Of a DNA stretch of 64,000 bases, positions 25,581-34,390 are shown one piece after another. Every line of letters begins with the position of its first letter. Position 1 is the stretch's first letter. The notes beneath the pieces were generated by a model. It made no database searches, was not told the origin of the DNA, and saw nothing but the letters and a program-made list of their open reading frames with translations. The position numbers and the translations under genes were made by a program. The stretch is from Ignavibacteria bacterium (GTDB taxonomy: Bacteria > Bacteroidota > Ignavibacteria > Kapaibacteriales > Kapaibacteriaceae): assembly GCA_016873895.1 (NCBI GenBank), contig VGVV01000009.1:1-64000 (forward strand), in the 5' to 3' direction.

Positions 25581-28420
25581 GTGCAGATCAGTACGCGATC
25601 GCCCTGGGCATTGTCTACACGACCGATACTTGGCCAGAACTTTCTGTCACGAACCCACGGCAACGGGAAGGCCGCCTGAGCGCGAGTGTACGGACGATCC
25701 CACGTATCTGCCGTCACAACGTACATGGTGTGCGGCGCATGCTTGAGCGTGTTGTCGTTTGCATCGACTGCACCTGTACAGACATCCTCAATTTCTTTAC
25801 GGATTGCGAGAAGCATGTCCACAAAACGATCCAGCTCTGCCTTGCTTTCGCTTTCTGTTGGCTCGATCATGATCGTGCCGGCAACAGGGAAACTCAGCGT
25901 CGGCGCATGGAAACCATAGTCCATCATGCGCTTTGCAACGTCTTCGGCTTCGATACCACCACGCTGCTTGAACTCACGCAAATCAATGATCATCTCGTGT
26001 GCGCAGCGTCCGTTTGTGCCTGTGTACAGGATCGAGTACTCGTCGTCGAGTCTACTCTTGATGTAGTTGGCATTTAGGATTGCAAGTTTTGTTGCGTTTG
26101 TTAGACCTTCTCCGCCCATCATGCGGATATAGGCCCAGGAAATAAGCAGGATTGATGCAGAGCCCCATGGTGCTGCGCTGACAGCGTTTGCCGGACCCTG
26201 CTTTGGATTATTGTTCGGAGCAACGATTACGTGAGAAGGCAGGTACGGGGCTAACTCTGCTGTACAGCAGATAGGGCCCATGCCAGGTCCGCCCCCTCCA
26301 TGAGGGATGCAGAATGTCTTATGCAGATTTAGGTGACACACATCGGCGCCGATAGCGCGCGGAGACGTGAGACCTACCTGTGCGTTCATGTTTGCACCGT
26401 CCATATAGACACGTCCACCATGCTGGTGAACGATCTCGCAAATGTCCTTGATTGCCTCTTCAAACACGCCGTGTGTTGATGGGTACGTGACCATCAATGC
26501 CGACAAATTCCCTGAGTGTGCTTCGGCTTGTGCGCGCAGGTCTTCGACGTCTACGTGACCATGTGCATCTGCCTTGACAACGACAACCTTCATGCCAGCC
26601 ATAACTGCTGATGCAGGATTCGTGCCATGTGCTGAAGACGGAATCAGGACAATGTTGCGATGTCCTTCCCCACGTGCGATGTGAAACTCGCGGATGGTCA
26701 GAAGTCCGGCATACTCGCCTTGTGCGCCGGCATTCGGCTGCAGGGAGCATGCATCAAAGCCAGTAACCTCGTTGAGCCAGTCTGACAACTCGCGGAAGAT
26801 GCGCTGATAGCCTTGAGTTTGGCTTAGCGGGGCAAACGGGTGCACCTTGTTAAACTCTGGCCACGTGATTGGAATCATTTCGGCCGTGGCATTGAGCTTC
26901 ATCGTGCACGAACCCAATGCAATCATGGAGTGCGCCAGGGAGAGGTCTTTATTCTCAAGGCGCTTGAGATAGCGCAACATCTCGTGTTCTGTGTGATAGC
27001 TGTTGAACACTGGATGAGCCATGTATGTCGACGTTCTTTTGAGCGAGGCAGGAATCAAACTCGCGGCCGATCCAACGAGGTCGTTTGCATTTGGAGCACT
27101 AGACTGTTTTGCTGCAGCGAAAATGTTGAGAATATCCTGCAGGTCCGCAACCGTTGTTGTTTCATCAAATGAAACACCTACACATGAACAGGTATCGTAA
27201 TAGCGGAAATTCACCAGCTGTTCTTCTGCAAGAGTGCGAACGGCAGCTTGGTCGGCGTTGACACATACGGTGTCGAACGCAGAAGCGTTACACGTTGTGT
27301 AACCCATCGTTGCAAGCCCCTTGACAAAGGCCGATGTTAGCGTGTGGATGCGCTCGGCTATGCCGCGCAGGCCTTGCGGACCATGGTACACACCGAACAT
27401 GGCCGAAACGTTAGCAAGCAGTGCTTGTGCTGTGCAGATGTTTGATGTAGCCTTATCGCGACGGATGTGCTGCTCGCGTGTCTGGAGCGCCATGCGTAGG
27501 GCAAGGCTGCCTTGCGCATCAACGCTTACGCCAATGATGCGGCCCGGCATCATCCGCTTGTATTGCTCACGTGTGGCAAGAAACGCCGCATGAGGTCCGC
27601 CGTAGCCCAGAGGAACTCCCAAACGCTGCGCCGAGCCAACGGCAATGTCGGCTCCAAACTCGCCCGGAGGTGTAATCATCGTCAGGGCCAAGAGGTCTGT
27701 TCCGACGGTAACCATTGCTCCGGTTGCGTGTGCTCTGTCACAGAGTTCCTGATACTCGCAAAGGGTTCCATCGCCAGCAGGGTACTGCACGTATGCGCCA
27801 AAGATCGACTCATCGAATGTTACGGTCTTCCAATCCCCTACGAGTACCTTGATGTTGAGTGGTGTTGCACGTGTGATCAGCAGGTCGAGTGTTTGCGGGA
27901 AGACATTCGCATCTACGAACAGGGTGTCTGCATTCTTCACCTGTGGCGAGCGCGCTGCGTACATCAGGTGCATTGCCTCAGCCGCGGCTGTTGCTTCGTC
28001 CAAGAGTGACGCACCAGCGATGTCCATCTTTGTTAGGTCTGTAACCATCGTTTGGAAGTTCAGAAGTGATTCCAAACGTCCTTGAGCGATTTCAGCCTGG
28101 TATGGGGTGTACTGCGTGTACCAACCTGGATTCTCGATCAGGTTGCGCAGAATTACCGGTGGAGTGTGCGTATCGCAATACCCCATGCCTATGAACGACC
28201 TTGCAGTCTTGTTCAAAGAGGCGATTGATTTGAGTTCGGCCAGCATTTCCACTTCAGTCAGTGGCGACGGCAGATCTAGCGGCTTAGCAAGCCGAATCTG
28301 GGTGGGTACTGTTTGGTCAATGAGTTCGTCTATCGACGAAGCGTTGACTGTGGAGAGCATTGCAGAAAGATCTTCGTTGGAACGTCCGTGGTGCCGGTTC
28401 TCAAACACGTCGCGATGCAT
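25553..28420 (-). CDS. gcvP: Glycine dehydrogenase (decarboxylating), P-protein
   Basis: 955 residues: the single-chain form of the glycine cleavage P-protein (a fusion of the GcvPA and GcvPB halves). Markers include FIGMGYCDTHTPPVILRNLI, NPGWYTQYTPYQAEIAQGRL, and LLDEATAAAEAMHL. In the C-terminal half are SCTMKLNATAEMIPITWPEF and HLNLHKTFCIPHGGGGPGMG, where the Lys (about 699) forms the PLP Schiff base. The end is EYAP-like (TCPSIEEYA). It decarboxylates glycine and transfers the aminomethyl group to lipoylated H-protein; the H and T genes are not in this window. It is probably transcribed with hrpB. Confidence 0.97.
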   Translation of the reverse strand: MHRDVFENRHHGRSNEDLSAMLSTVNASSIDELIDQTVPTQIRLAKPLDLPSPLTEVEMLAELKSIASLNKTARSFIGMGYCDTHTPPVILRNLIENPGWYTQYTPYQAEIAQGRLESLLNFQTMVTDLTKMDIAGASLLDEATAAAEAMHLMYAARSPQVKNADTLFVDANVFPQTLDLLITRATPLNIKVLVGDWKTVTFDESIFGAYVQYPAGDGTLCEYQELCDRAHATGAMVTVGTDLLALTMITPPGEFGADIAVGSAQRLGVPLGYGGPHAAFLATREQYKRMMPGRIIGVSVDAQGSLALRMALQTREQHIRRDKATSNICTAQALLANVSAMFGVYHGPQGLRGIAERIHTLTSAFVKGLATMGYTTCNASAFDTVCVNADQAAVRTLAEEQLVNFRYYDTCSCVGVSFDETTTVADLQDILNIFAAAKQSSAPNANDLVGSAASLIPASLKRTSTYMAHPVFNSYHTEHEMLRYLKRLENKDLSLAHSMIALGSCTMKLNATAEMIPITWPEFNKVHPFAPLSQTQGYQRIFRELSDWLNEVTGFDACSLQPNAGAQGEYAGLLTIREFHIARGEGHRNIVLIPSSAHGTNPASAVMAGMKVVVVKADAHGHVDVEDLRAQAEAHSGNLSALMVTYPSTHGVFEEAIKDICEIVHQHGGRVYMDGANMNAQVGLTSPRAIGADVCHLNLHKTFCIPHGGGGPGMGPICCTAELAPYLPSHVIVAPNNNPKQGPANAVSAAPWGSASILLISWAYIRMMGGEGLTNATKLAILNANYIKSRLDDEYSILYTGTNGRCAHEMIIDLREFKQRGGIEAEDVAKRMMDYGFHAPTLSFPVAGTIMIEPTESESKAELDRFVDMLLAIRKEIEDVCTGAVDANDNTLKHAPHTMYVVTADTWDRPYTRAQAAFPLPWVRDRKFWPSIGRVDNAQGDRVLICTCPSIEEYA

Positions 28421-28466
28421 ATGTTGGGCTGATAAGTATGGGGTTTGAAATGAGTTTGTGACGGCG

Positions 28467-28474
28467 CGAAAATA
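28467..28474 (-). promoter_or_regulatory. gcvP: -7-like element (TATTTTCG) upstream of gcvP
   Basis: The same TATTTTCG octamer found before recR and pspA. It lies 46 bases upstream of the gcvP ATG at 28420, between gcvP and the HMA gene. This implies a leader of about 40 bases. Confidence 0.35.
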
Positions 28475-28478
28475 CGAT

Positions 28479-28817
28479 TCAATCGTGGCTTACGTCGCGA
28501 TACCTGCAACATTCTGGCAGCTTGCTATAAGCTTCGTCGTTGCCCTTGGCATCTTCAACATCGTAACCAGCTTCAAGTATGGCCCTCTTTACAGTTTCAA
28601 CATTGGTCTTGCCATCATCTATTGTTGCCGTAAAGACTTTTTTCGACTTGTCCCACGATGCGTCAGTTACGCCGTCGATCGTGCTGGCAGCCTTAACGAT
28701 GCGCTTCTTGCACGAACCACAATTGCCACTGACTTTGAGGGACATTTTTTGTTCTGCCGCAAAGGCAATAACAGGTACCATAAGGATGGTTAAAAGCATG
28801 GTGATTTTCATGTTCAT
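28479..28817 (-). CDS. Periplasmic heavy-metal-associated (HMA) domain protein
   Basis: From ATG 28817 (MNMKITMLLTILMVPVIAFA) about 112 residues; 28811 and 28829 are alternative starts. A signal peptide is followed by one HMA ferredoxin-like domain with the metal-binding loop GNCGSCKKRI (C-x-x-C), then TIDGVTDASWDKSKKVFTA and VETVKRAILEAGYDVE. The C-terminal tail contains CC and His (SKLPECCRYRDVSHD). It resembles MerP- or CopZ-like soluble metal carriers. It is divergent from the RND exporter next door, hinting at a link to metal export, but the exporter itself looks HAE1-like rather than metal-specific. Confidence 0.85.
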   Translation of the reverse strand: MNMKITMLLTILMVPVIAFAAEQKMSLKVSGNCGSCKKRIVKAASTIDGVTDASWDKSKKVFTATIDDGKTNVETVKRAILEAGYDVEDAKGNDEAYSKLPECCRYRDVSHD

Positions 28818-28889
28818 TAGAAACTCCAAACAGATGTAGTTAGTTCGTTTGCTTTGCGCCTGTAGACGGAAAGAACCGCAAATTATGGC

Positions 28890-28897
28890 GAAGTTTG
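28890..28897 (+). promoter_or_regulatory. -7-like element (GAAGTTTG) before the RND adaptor gene
   Basis: GAAGTTTG has one mismatch to TAnnTTTG and lies four bases before ATG 28902. The spacing matches the three better examples of start-abutting -7 elements in this window. On its own this would be weak evidence. Confidence 0.3.
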
Positions 28898-28901
28898 TGA
28901 C

Positions 28902-29975
28902 ATGAAACTCAAGCCACTACCAATTGTTATCCTCATTGTGGTCCTTGCACTGGCTTATGCTGTGCAGCATCGTATCACACACGGGACGTCATCGGCCCCC
29001 CCAACCACAGGGGGAAGCTCGGGTAAGGGGCTTACACCACCCCAGGTACATGTGATTGTGGTGCAGCCAGAGACCTTTGTCGATACTGTGCAGTTAACAG
29101 GAAGTGTGAGTGCCGAAAACTTAGTAGATATCCGGTCTGAAATCAGCGGGCGCGTAGTAAAGATACTGTTCCAAGAGGGACGAGACGTTGCTCCTGGGCA
29201 GTTGCTTGTGAAGCTCAATGATGCCGATCTCCAGGCCAAGAAGTCTCGAATTCTCACTCAATTGCAAGTTGAGCGTAAGCGTATTGAGCGTTTGGTAAAG
29301 CTGAAGGCTGTCGATGGGGTATCAGAGGAGGACTATGAGGCAGCAGTTGCTGCCGAGGCAATGCGCACGAGTGAACTTGCCGAGGTGCAGGCTCAGATCG
29401 AGAAGACCGAGCTGCGAGCCCCCTTTGCTGGAAAAATGGGCCTGCGAATGATTAGTAATGGGGCTGTGGTTAGCTCTGCCACACTGATTTCTACGCTTAC
29501 AAGCACGAATGCGCTCAATACAGACTTTCGCGTGCCTGAACGATACATTGCAAGCCTCCGGATAGGCAGTAAGGTAGGTGTTCGAGTTCGAGGCATGGCA
29601 TCTGCCATGTTTCACCCAGCCACGGTAACTGCGATTGAACCCGAATTGGATCCGCAGACACGCACACAGCGAGTTCGGGCCAAGCTATCAGTTTCATCTG
29701 GTATTGCTAGCGGTCAGTATGCAGAAGTACTTCTGCAGCGGCAATCCGTGCCAGACGCAATCCTTGTTCCTACTGAATCAGTGGTGCAAGACATGCGCGG
29801 TGCAACTGTATTCAGAGTGCGCGGTGGTGCGGCAGAAAAATGTGATGTGGAATTAGGTTCCAGAACGGCGAACAAGGTTCATATCATGAGTGGTATTCAC
29901 GCTGGAGATACCGTGATAACCTCGGGCATTCTCTTCGTAAAACCCGGCAAGCCGGTCGAGGTGACGAACAGATGA
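28902..29975 (+). CDS. RND efflux periplasmic adaptor subunit
   Basis: 357 residues. An N-terminal TM anchor (MKLKPLPIVILIVVLALAYA) and a Ser/Gly/Pro linker lead to a barrel-sandwich half with ENLVDIRSEISGRVVKILFQEGRDV. A short coiled-coil hairpin follows (about 110-165), then the second half TELRAPFAGKMGLRMISNGAV and the beta-barrel VRVRGMASAMFHPATVTAIE. The C-terminal domain is also present. This is typical of AcrA/MexA-type adaptors. Its stop overlaps the start of the pump gene by ATGA (29972-29975). With the next gene encoding both pump and channel, the two genes specify a full tripartite exporter. Confidence 0.95.
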   Translation: MKLKPLPIVILIVVLALAYAVQHRITHGTSSAPPTTGGSSGKGLTPPQVHVIVVQPETFVDTVQLTGSVSAENLVDIRSEISGRVVKILFQEGRDVAPGQLLVKLNDADLQAKKSRILTQLQVERKRIERLVKLKAVDGVSEEDYEAAVAAEAMRTSELAEVQAQIEKTELRAPFAGKMGLRMISNGAVVSSATLISTLTSTNALNTDFRVPERYIASLRIGSKVGVRVRGMASAMFHPATVTAIEPELDPQTRTQRVRAKLSVSSGIASGQYAEVLLQRQSVPDAILVPTESVVQDMRGATVFRVRGGAAEKCDVELGSRTANKVHIMSGIHAGDTVITSGILFVKPGKPVEVTNR

Positions 29976-32900
29976 ACATTAGTGTCTTCTCGATACGCCG
30001 TCCGGCAGCAGCTACCGTTGTGAGCCTGCTGATCGTTCTGCTTGGTGCTGTTGGTGCGTCGTTCCTTGGCGTGCGTCAGTTCCCCAATGTGGATCCGCCG
30101 AATATCACGGTCACGACGAGCTACACGGGTGCCAATGCAGACGTTATCGAGTCGCAAATCACCGAGCCCCTTGAAGAGTCAATCAACGGTATCGATGGTA
30201 TCAAATCGCTTACCTCGTCGAGCTCAGACGGACGCTCGACGATAACGGTAGAGTTCGAGCTTGGACGAGATCTTGAGCAGGCTGCGAATGATGTTCGCGA
30301 TCGTGTTGAGCGCAGCAAGCGGCAGTTACCTCAAGATGTCGATCCACCGGTTGTGGCTAAGGCAGACGCAAACGGCAATGCCATTCTTGTGATGACGGTG
30401 CAAAGCAGGGGACGAACACTGAATGAACTGAGCGCTTATGCTGCCAATGTGCTAAAGGAGCGATTACAAACAATCACCGGCGTTGGTTCGATCACGATAT
30501 GGGGCGAGCGCAAGTATGCTATGCGTGTGGTTATGGATCCGTCCAAATTGGCCGGGTATGGTTTAACGTCAACAGACGTCCGCACAGCCCTGCAGAGAGA
30601 AAATGTTGAACTCCCAGCTGGGCGCATTGAAGGTGACAACACTGAGTTGTCTCTTCGCACATTGGGTCGTTTGATTTCTATCGAGCAGTTCGAACAAGTG
30701 ATTCTGCGTGCCACGCCCGACGGTAGCATCCGATTAGTCGATGTAGCGCGTGTGTATTTGGGTGCTGAAAACGAACGCACAATTCTTAAGCGTGATGGCG
30801 TGGCCATGGTTGCTCTTGCCATTTCACCGCAGCCTGGTGCGAACCAAGTTGACATCTCGGACGAGTTCCAGCGTCGATATGCAGATCTTAAGGCCAATGT
30901 ACCATCAGATATTGCGCTCGATGTTGCATTCGACACAACAGACTTTATTCGTGCTGCAATTCTCGAGGTTCAGGAAACCATCGTGATTGCCTTTGTACTC
31001 GTTGTATTGATCATCTTCTTGTTCTTGCGCTCTTTTCGAGCCACATTTATCCCAGTGATAGCCATCCCGGTCTCGCTGATTTCTTCCTTCTTCTTCCTGT
31101 GGATCTTCGGCTTCTCGATCAACTTGCTAACGCTCTTGGGTGTGGTTCTCGCCACAGGCCTTGTTGTTGACGATGCTATTGTGATGATGGAGAACATTTA
31201 CAAGCGCATCGAGCGCGGCGAGTCCAATATCGAGGCGGGTGAACGGGGCTCATCAGAGATCACATTTGCAATCATCTCAACAACAATCACGCTTGCCGTG
31301 GTGTTCTTGCCGATCATTTTTCTGCAGGGAATCACTGGTCAGCTCTTCCGTGAATTCGGCGTGGTGCTTGCCTCGTCGATCCTTGTCTCGGCTCTTGTTT
31401 CTCTCACACTCACGCCCATGATGAGTGCCAAGCTACTGCGTCCAGTCGAGAATGAAGGTATACTCTACCGTGCTACAGAACCTGCATTCCAATGGATGAC
31501 ATCAACCTACGGCGTGCTTGCAGCCACCGTCATGCGGCGGTCATGGATTGCTGTTGTCGCGATGATCATAGCCGTTGGGACGATTATCGGCGTTGGTGCA
31601 TTGCTGAAGAGCGAGCTGGCGCCGCTTGAAGATCGCAGTGCAATGACTGTTACCGTAACGGCTCCCGAGGGCACTACCTACGATCGTATGAACGTGATCA
31701 TGGACTCGATACGTACAACGGTTGAGCGTGCTGTACCCGAGCGCAAACTTGTGCTTACAGTTACTTCTCCGTTCTTTCTTGCCGGCGGTGCAAACGGTGG
31801 ATTCTCTCGCGTGTTGCTCAACGATCCAGAAACTCGCAACCGAACGCAGATGCAGATCGCACGTAAGCTTACCGCACAGATGAAGAACGAGTCTGCAGCG
31901 CGAGCAGTGGTGATCCAAGAGCAGACAATCTCTACTGTCCAGCGCGCTGGACTGCCAGTTCAGGTTGTGCTTCTGGCAAATAAGATGGAACAGCTGCGCG
32001 CTAGGCTTCCCGATATACTTGATGTCGCACAGAAAGACCCAACATTAAGCGTTGTGGACGTGAACTTGAAGTTCACAAAACCTGAACTTGTTATCGAGAT
32101 CGATCGCGGTCGTGCTCGAGAGTTAGGTGTAAGTGCAGCAGACATTGCATCTGTAATCCAGGCTGGGCTCTCTGGACAGCGCTTTGGCTACATCACACGT
32201 GATGGTAAACAGTATCAAGTTATTGGTGAACTCGAACGCACGCAGCGTTCAACACCAGAAGATGTGCGTCAGCTCTCGGTGCGATCACAAAGCGGTGAAT
32301 TGGTGCCGTTGGCAGATCTTGTTCTGCTGCGCGAAAACAGTGTGCCACCGCAACTCTATCGCTACAACCGTTCATCAAGCGCCACGATTAGTGCTGGTCT
32401 TGCGCCGGGTGCGACGATTGCCGATGGGATCAAGGCAATGGAAGGGGCTATCAAATCTGTTGTTGGTGATGAACTATCAACAACACTCACAGGCTCTTCT
32501 CGCGATTTCCGCGAGAGTTCGTCGAGTTTGCTCTTCGCCTTCATCGTTTCACTGGTACTCGTGTACTTGATTCTGGCAGCTCAGTTTGAGAGTTGGGTAG
32601 ACCCGCTTACGATCATGCTCACTGTGCCTCTCGCACTCTCTGGGGCGGTACTTTCCCTCTGGTTTGCTGGTGAGACATTGAACATTTTCTCGCAGATCGG
32701 ATGTATTGCGCTTATCGGACTTGTTACGAAGAATGGTATTCTCATTGTTGAGTTTGCCAACCAGCAGCGCGAGCACGGCGCAACGTGGACAGAAGCAGCA
32801 CTTGCCTCCGCGCAGTCGCGCTTCCGTCCAATCTTGATGACATCCCTTGCAACGATCCTTGGAGCTGCGCCGATTGCGTTTTCGCTTGGCGCAGCCTCGA

Positions 32901-34336
32901 CCAGCCGCATGGGCCTTGGCGTTGCAGTGGTAGGAGGCATGTTCATCGCGACATTTCTTACGCTATTGGTGCTGCCATCGTTGTATGTCTTGTTGTCGAA
33001 GCTCAAACGCACCTCTGCACAGGGTGACGCAAGCCCCTTGACGACTGTGCTTGTACTTGTGGCATTGGTAACTGGTGCCACGCCGGCATCTGCTCAAACG
33101 CTTTCGATGGCAGATGCGGTGAAGTCGGCAATCGAGAACAACGGACTCGTCCGCATCGCCAAACTAGATTCAACTGCGGCCTCTCTGCGTGCCATGCAGT
33201 CCCACTCGGTGTACCTACCGACAGCAGATGTGCAGAGCAGCGCTACCCGAGGCGCTAACAACGTTGCACAAACAACGGTCAGTGGTGTTGTTATCAATCG
33301 TGACAACGCCGGCTTCACTAACATGAATGCGGCTGCGGTGATGCAGTGGACGCTCTTTGATGGCTTTCGGATGTATGCCGTTGATGACCAGTTTGCACTC
33401 ATGGCACAGAGCGAGCGCGAGCGTGCAAGAGGTCAGTTTGCTGCGGTTATCGCCGATGTCATGACGCGTTATGCAACGGCCATTGTGGCTCGTCACCAGA
33501 TCGACGACCTTCGTGCGGCCCTTGCACTTGCAGACAAGCGTTTGTCGATCATCTCGCTGCGCAAAGACATCGGATCTGCAAGCGGCACGCAGCTGTCCCA
33601 AGCACGCATTGATCGCAACGCCATCGCCAGTATGATGCGTCGTGCAGAGACTAGTTATGCGAATGCACGCATTGCATTGTACGCATCGATCGGTGAATCA
33701 GACACCGCCTCGGCAATACTCGATACGAACATCACTACGCCGTCCTTGCCAGATCTTGAATCGCTCCTAACTGAGCTCTCTAAGCGTAATCCTGAGCTCG
33801 TTAGTGCAGAGCTTGCTGTTGATGCGGCAAAGGCTCGTGAGCGCGAGTTGAACGCTGCGTTTTGGCCACGGCTAGACCTAACAGGGGGCTACCAATACAC
33901 GAATAACACTACAGAGGCGGGATTCATACTCGATAACCGCACAACTGGCTGGAATGCCGGTCTAACGCTTCGGTACAATCTCTTTCGGGGTCAGTCAGAC
34001 AAGGCAGCATCCGAGCTTGCTCGCGTCGAAACACAGCGTAGGCAGATTCTTGTTGAAGAAGGTCTTCGTGAGCAGCGTTCGCGCATAACGCAAGCCTATG
34101 AACGCTTCCGGCAAGGAATTGAGCTCTTATCAATCGAACGTGAGTCTTACCAGGCGGCTCAGAAGAACGCTGCGGCCGCACTTGTATCATTCGAGCAAGG
34201 CTTAGTCTACGACATTGAAGTTCGCCAAGCCCAACAGACAGCCCTCGATGCTGCGTTGCGTATTGCCCAATTGGAGCATGAAACATTTGTTTCTGCTGTA
34301 GAGGCACTTCGCATTTCGGGCACGCTTGTCTGGTAA
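29972..34336 (+). CDS. RND inner-membrane pump fused to a TolC-family outer-membrane channel
   Basis: 1454 residues, about 430 longer than a normal RND pump. Residues 1-1020 are an AcrB/MexB-like HAE1 transporter. TM1 is after the start (ATVVSLLIVLLGAVGASFLG); the porter domain begins QFPNVDPPNITVTTSYTGA; the proton-relay pair is in LATGLVVDDAIVMMENIYKR (about 395-414). The second half carries FESWVDPLTIMLTVPLALSG and IGLVTKNGILIVEFANQQRE. A hydrophobic, signal-peptide-like stretch TTVLVLVALVTGATPASAQT (about 1024-1043) follows. Residues 1045-1454 are a complete OEP/TolC domain: LSMADAVKSAIENNGLVRIA, helical hairpins, LDLTGGYQYTNNT, and a final FEQGLVYDIEVRQAQ helix. The reading frame is uninterrupted, so this is a genuine fusion. 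A.P-A-S-A-Q looks like a signal-peptidase site that could free the channel part. Confidence 0.95.
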   Translation: MNISVFSIRRPAAATVVSLLIVLLGAVGASFLGVRQFPNVDPPNITVTTSYTGANADVIESQITEPLEESINGIDGIKSLTSSSSDGRSTITVEFELGRDLEQAANDVRDRVERSKRQLPQDVDPPVVAKADANGNAILVMTVQSRGRTLNELSAYAANVLKERLQTITGVGSITIWGERKYAMRVVMDPSKLAGYGLTSTDVRTALQRENVELPAGRIEGDNTELSLRTLGRLISIEQFEQVILRATPDGSIRLVDVARVYLGAENERTILKRDGVAMVALAISPQPGANQVDISDEFQRRYADLKANVPSDIALDVAFDTTDFIRAAILEVQETIVIAFVLVVLIIFLFLRSFRATFIPVIAIPVSLISSFFFLWIFGFSINLLTLLGVVLATGLVVDDAIVMMENIYKRIERGESNIEAGERGSSEITFAIISTTITLAVVFLPIIFLQGITGQLFREFGVVLASSILVSALVSLTLTPMMSAKLLRPVENEGILYRATEPAFQWMTSTYGVLAATVMRRSWIAVVAMIIAVGTIIGVGALLKSELAPLEDRSAMTVTVTAPEGTTYDRMNVIMDSIRTTVERAVPERKLVLTVTSPFFLAGGANGGFSRVLLNDPETRNRTQMQIARKLTAQMKNESAARAVVIQEQTISTVQRAGLPVQVVLLANKMEQLRARLPDILDVAQKDPTLSVVDVNLKFTKPELVIEIDRGRARELGVSAADIASVIQAGLSGQRFGYITRDGKQYQVIGELERTQRSTPEDVRQLSVRSQSGELVPLADLVLLRENSVPPQLYRYNRSSSATISAGLAPGATIADGIKAMEGAIKSVVGDELSTTLTGSSRDFRESSSSLLFAFIVSLVLVYLILAAQFESWVDPLTIMLTVPLALSGAVLSLWFAGETLNIFSQIGCIALIGLVTKNGILIVEFANQQREHGATWTEAALASAQSRFRPILMTSLATILGAAPIAFSLGAASTSRMGLGVAVVGGMFIATFLTLLVLPSLYVLLSKLKRTSAQGDASPLTTVLVLVALVTGATPASAQTLSMADAVKSAIENNGLVRIAKLDSTAASLRAMQSHSVYLPTADVQSSATRGANNVAQTTVSGVVINRDNAGFTNMNAAAVMQWTLFDGFRMYAVDDQFALMAQSERERARGQFAAVIADVMTRYATAIVARHQIDDLRAALALADKRLSIISLRKDIGSASGTQLSQARIDRNAIASMMRRAETSYANARIALYASIGESDTASAILDTNITTPSLPDLESLLTELSKRNPELVSAELAVDAAKARERELNAAFWPRLDLTGGYQYTNNTTEAGFILDNRTTGWNAGLTLRYNLFRGQSDKAASELARVETQRRQILVEEGLREQRSRITQAYERFRQGIELLSIERESYQAAQKNAAAALVSFEQGLVYDIEVRQAQQTALDAALRIAQLEHETFVSAVEALRISGTLVW

Positions 34337-34344
34337 GCCCCTTG

Positions 34345-34352
34345 TAGTTTTG
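34345..34352 (+). promoter_or_regulatory. fumC: Bacteroidota-type -7 element (TAGTTTTG) upstream of fumC
   Basis: TAGTTTTG fits TAnnTTTG exactly, lies just after the exporter stop codon, and would give a leader of about 33 bases before ATG 34391. Confidence 0.45.
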
Positions 34353-34390
34353 CAATTATTCTTTCACACATCATTACCATCGTTACATCT

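Noticed and set aside
33031-33110. Frameshift or gene boundary between the RND pump and the TolC domain
   Set aside because: The frame is continuous, with no stop codon or shift, and the join reads smoothly into an OEP domain.
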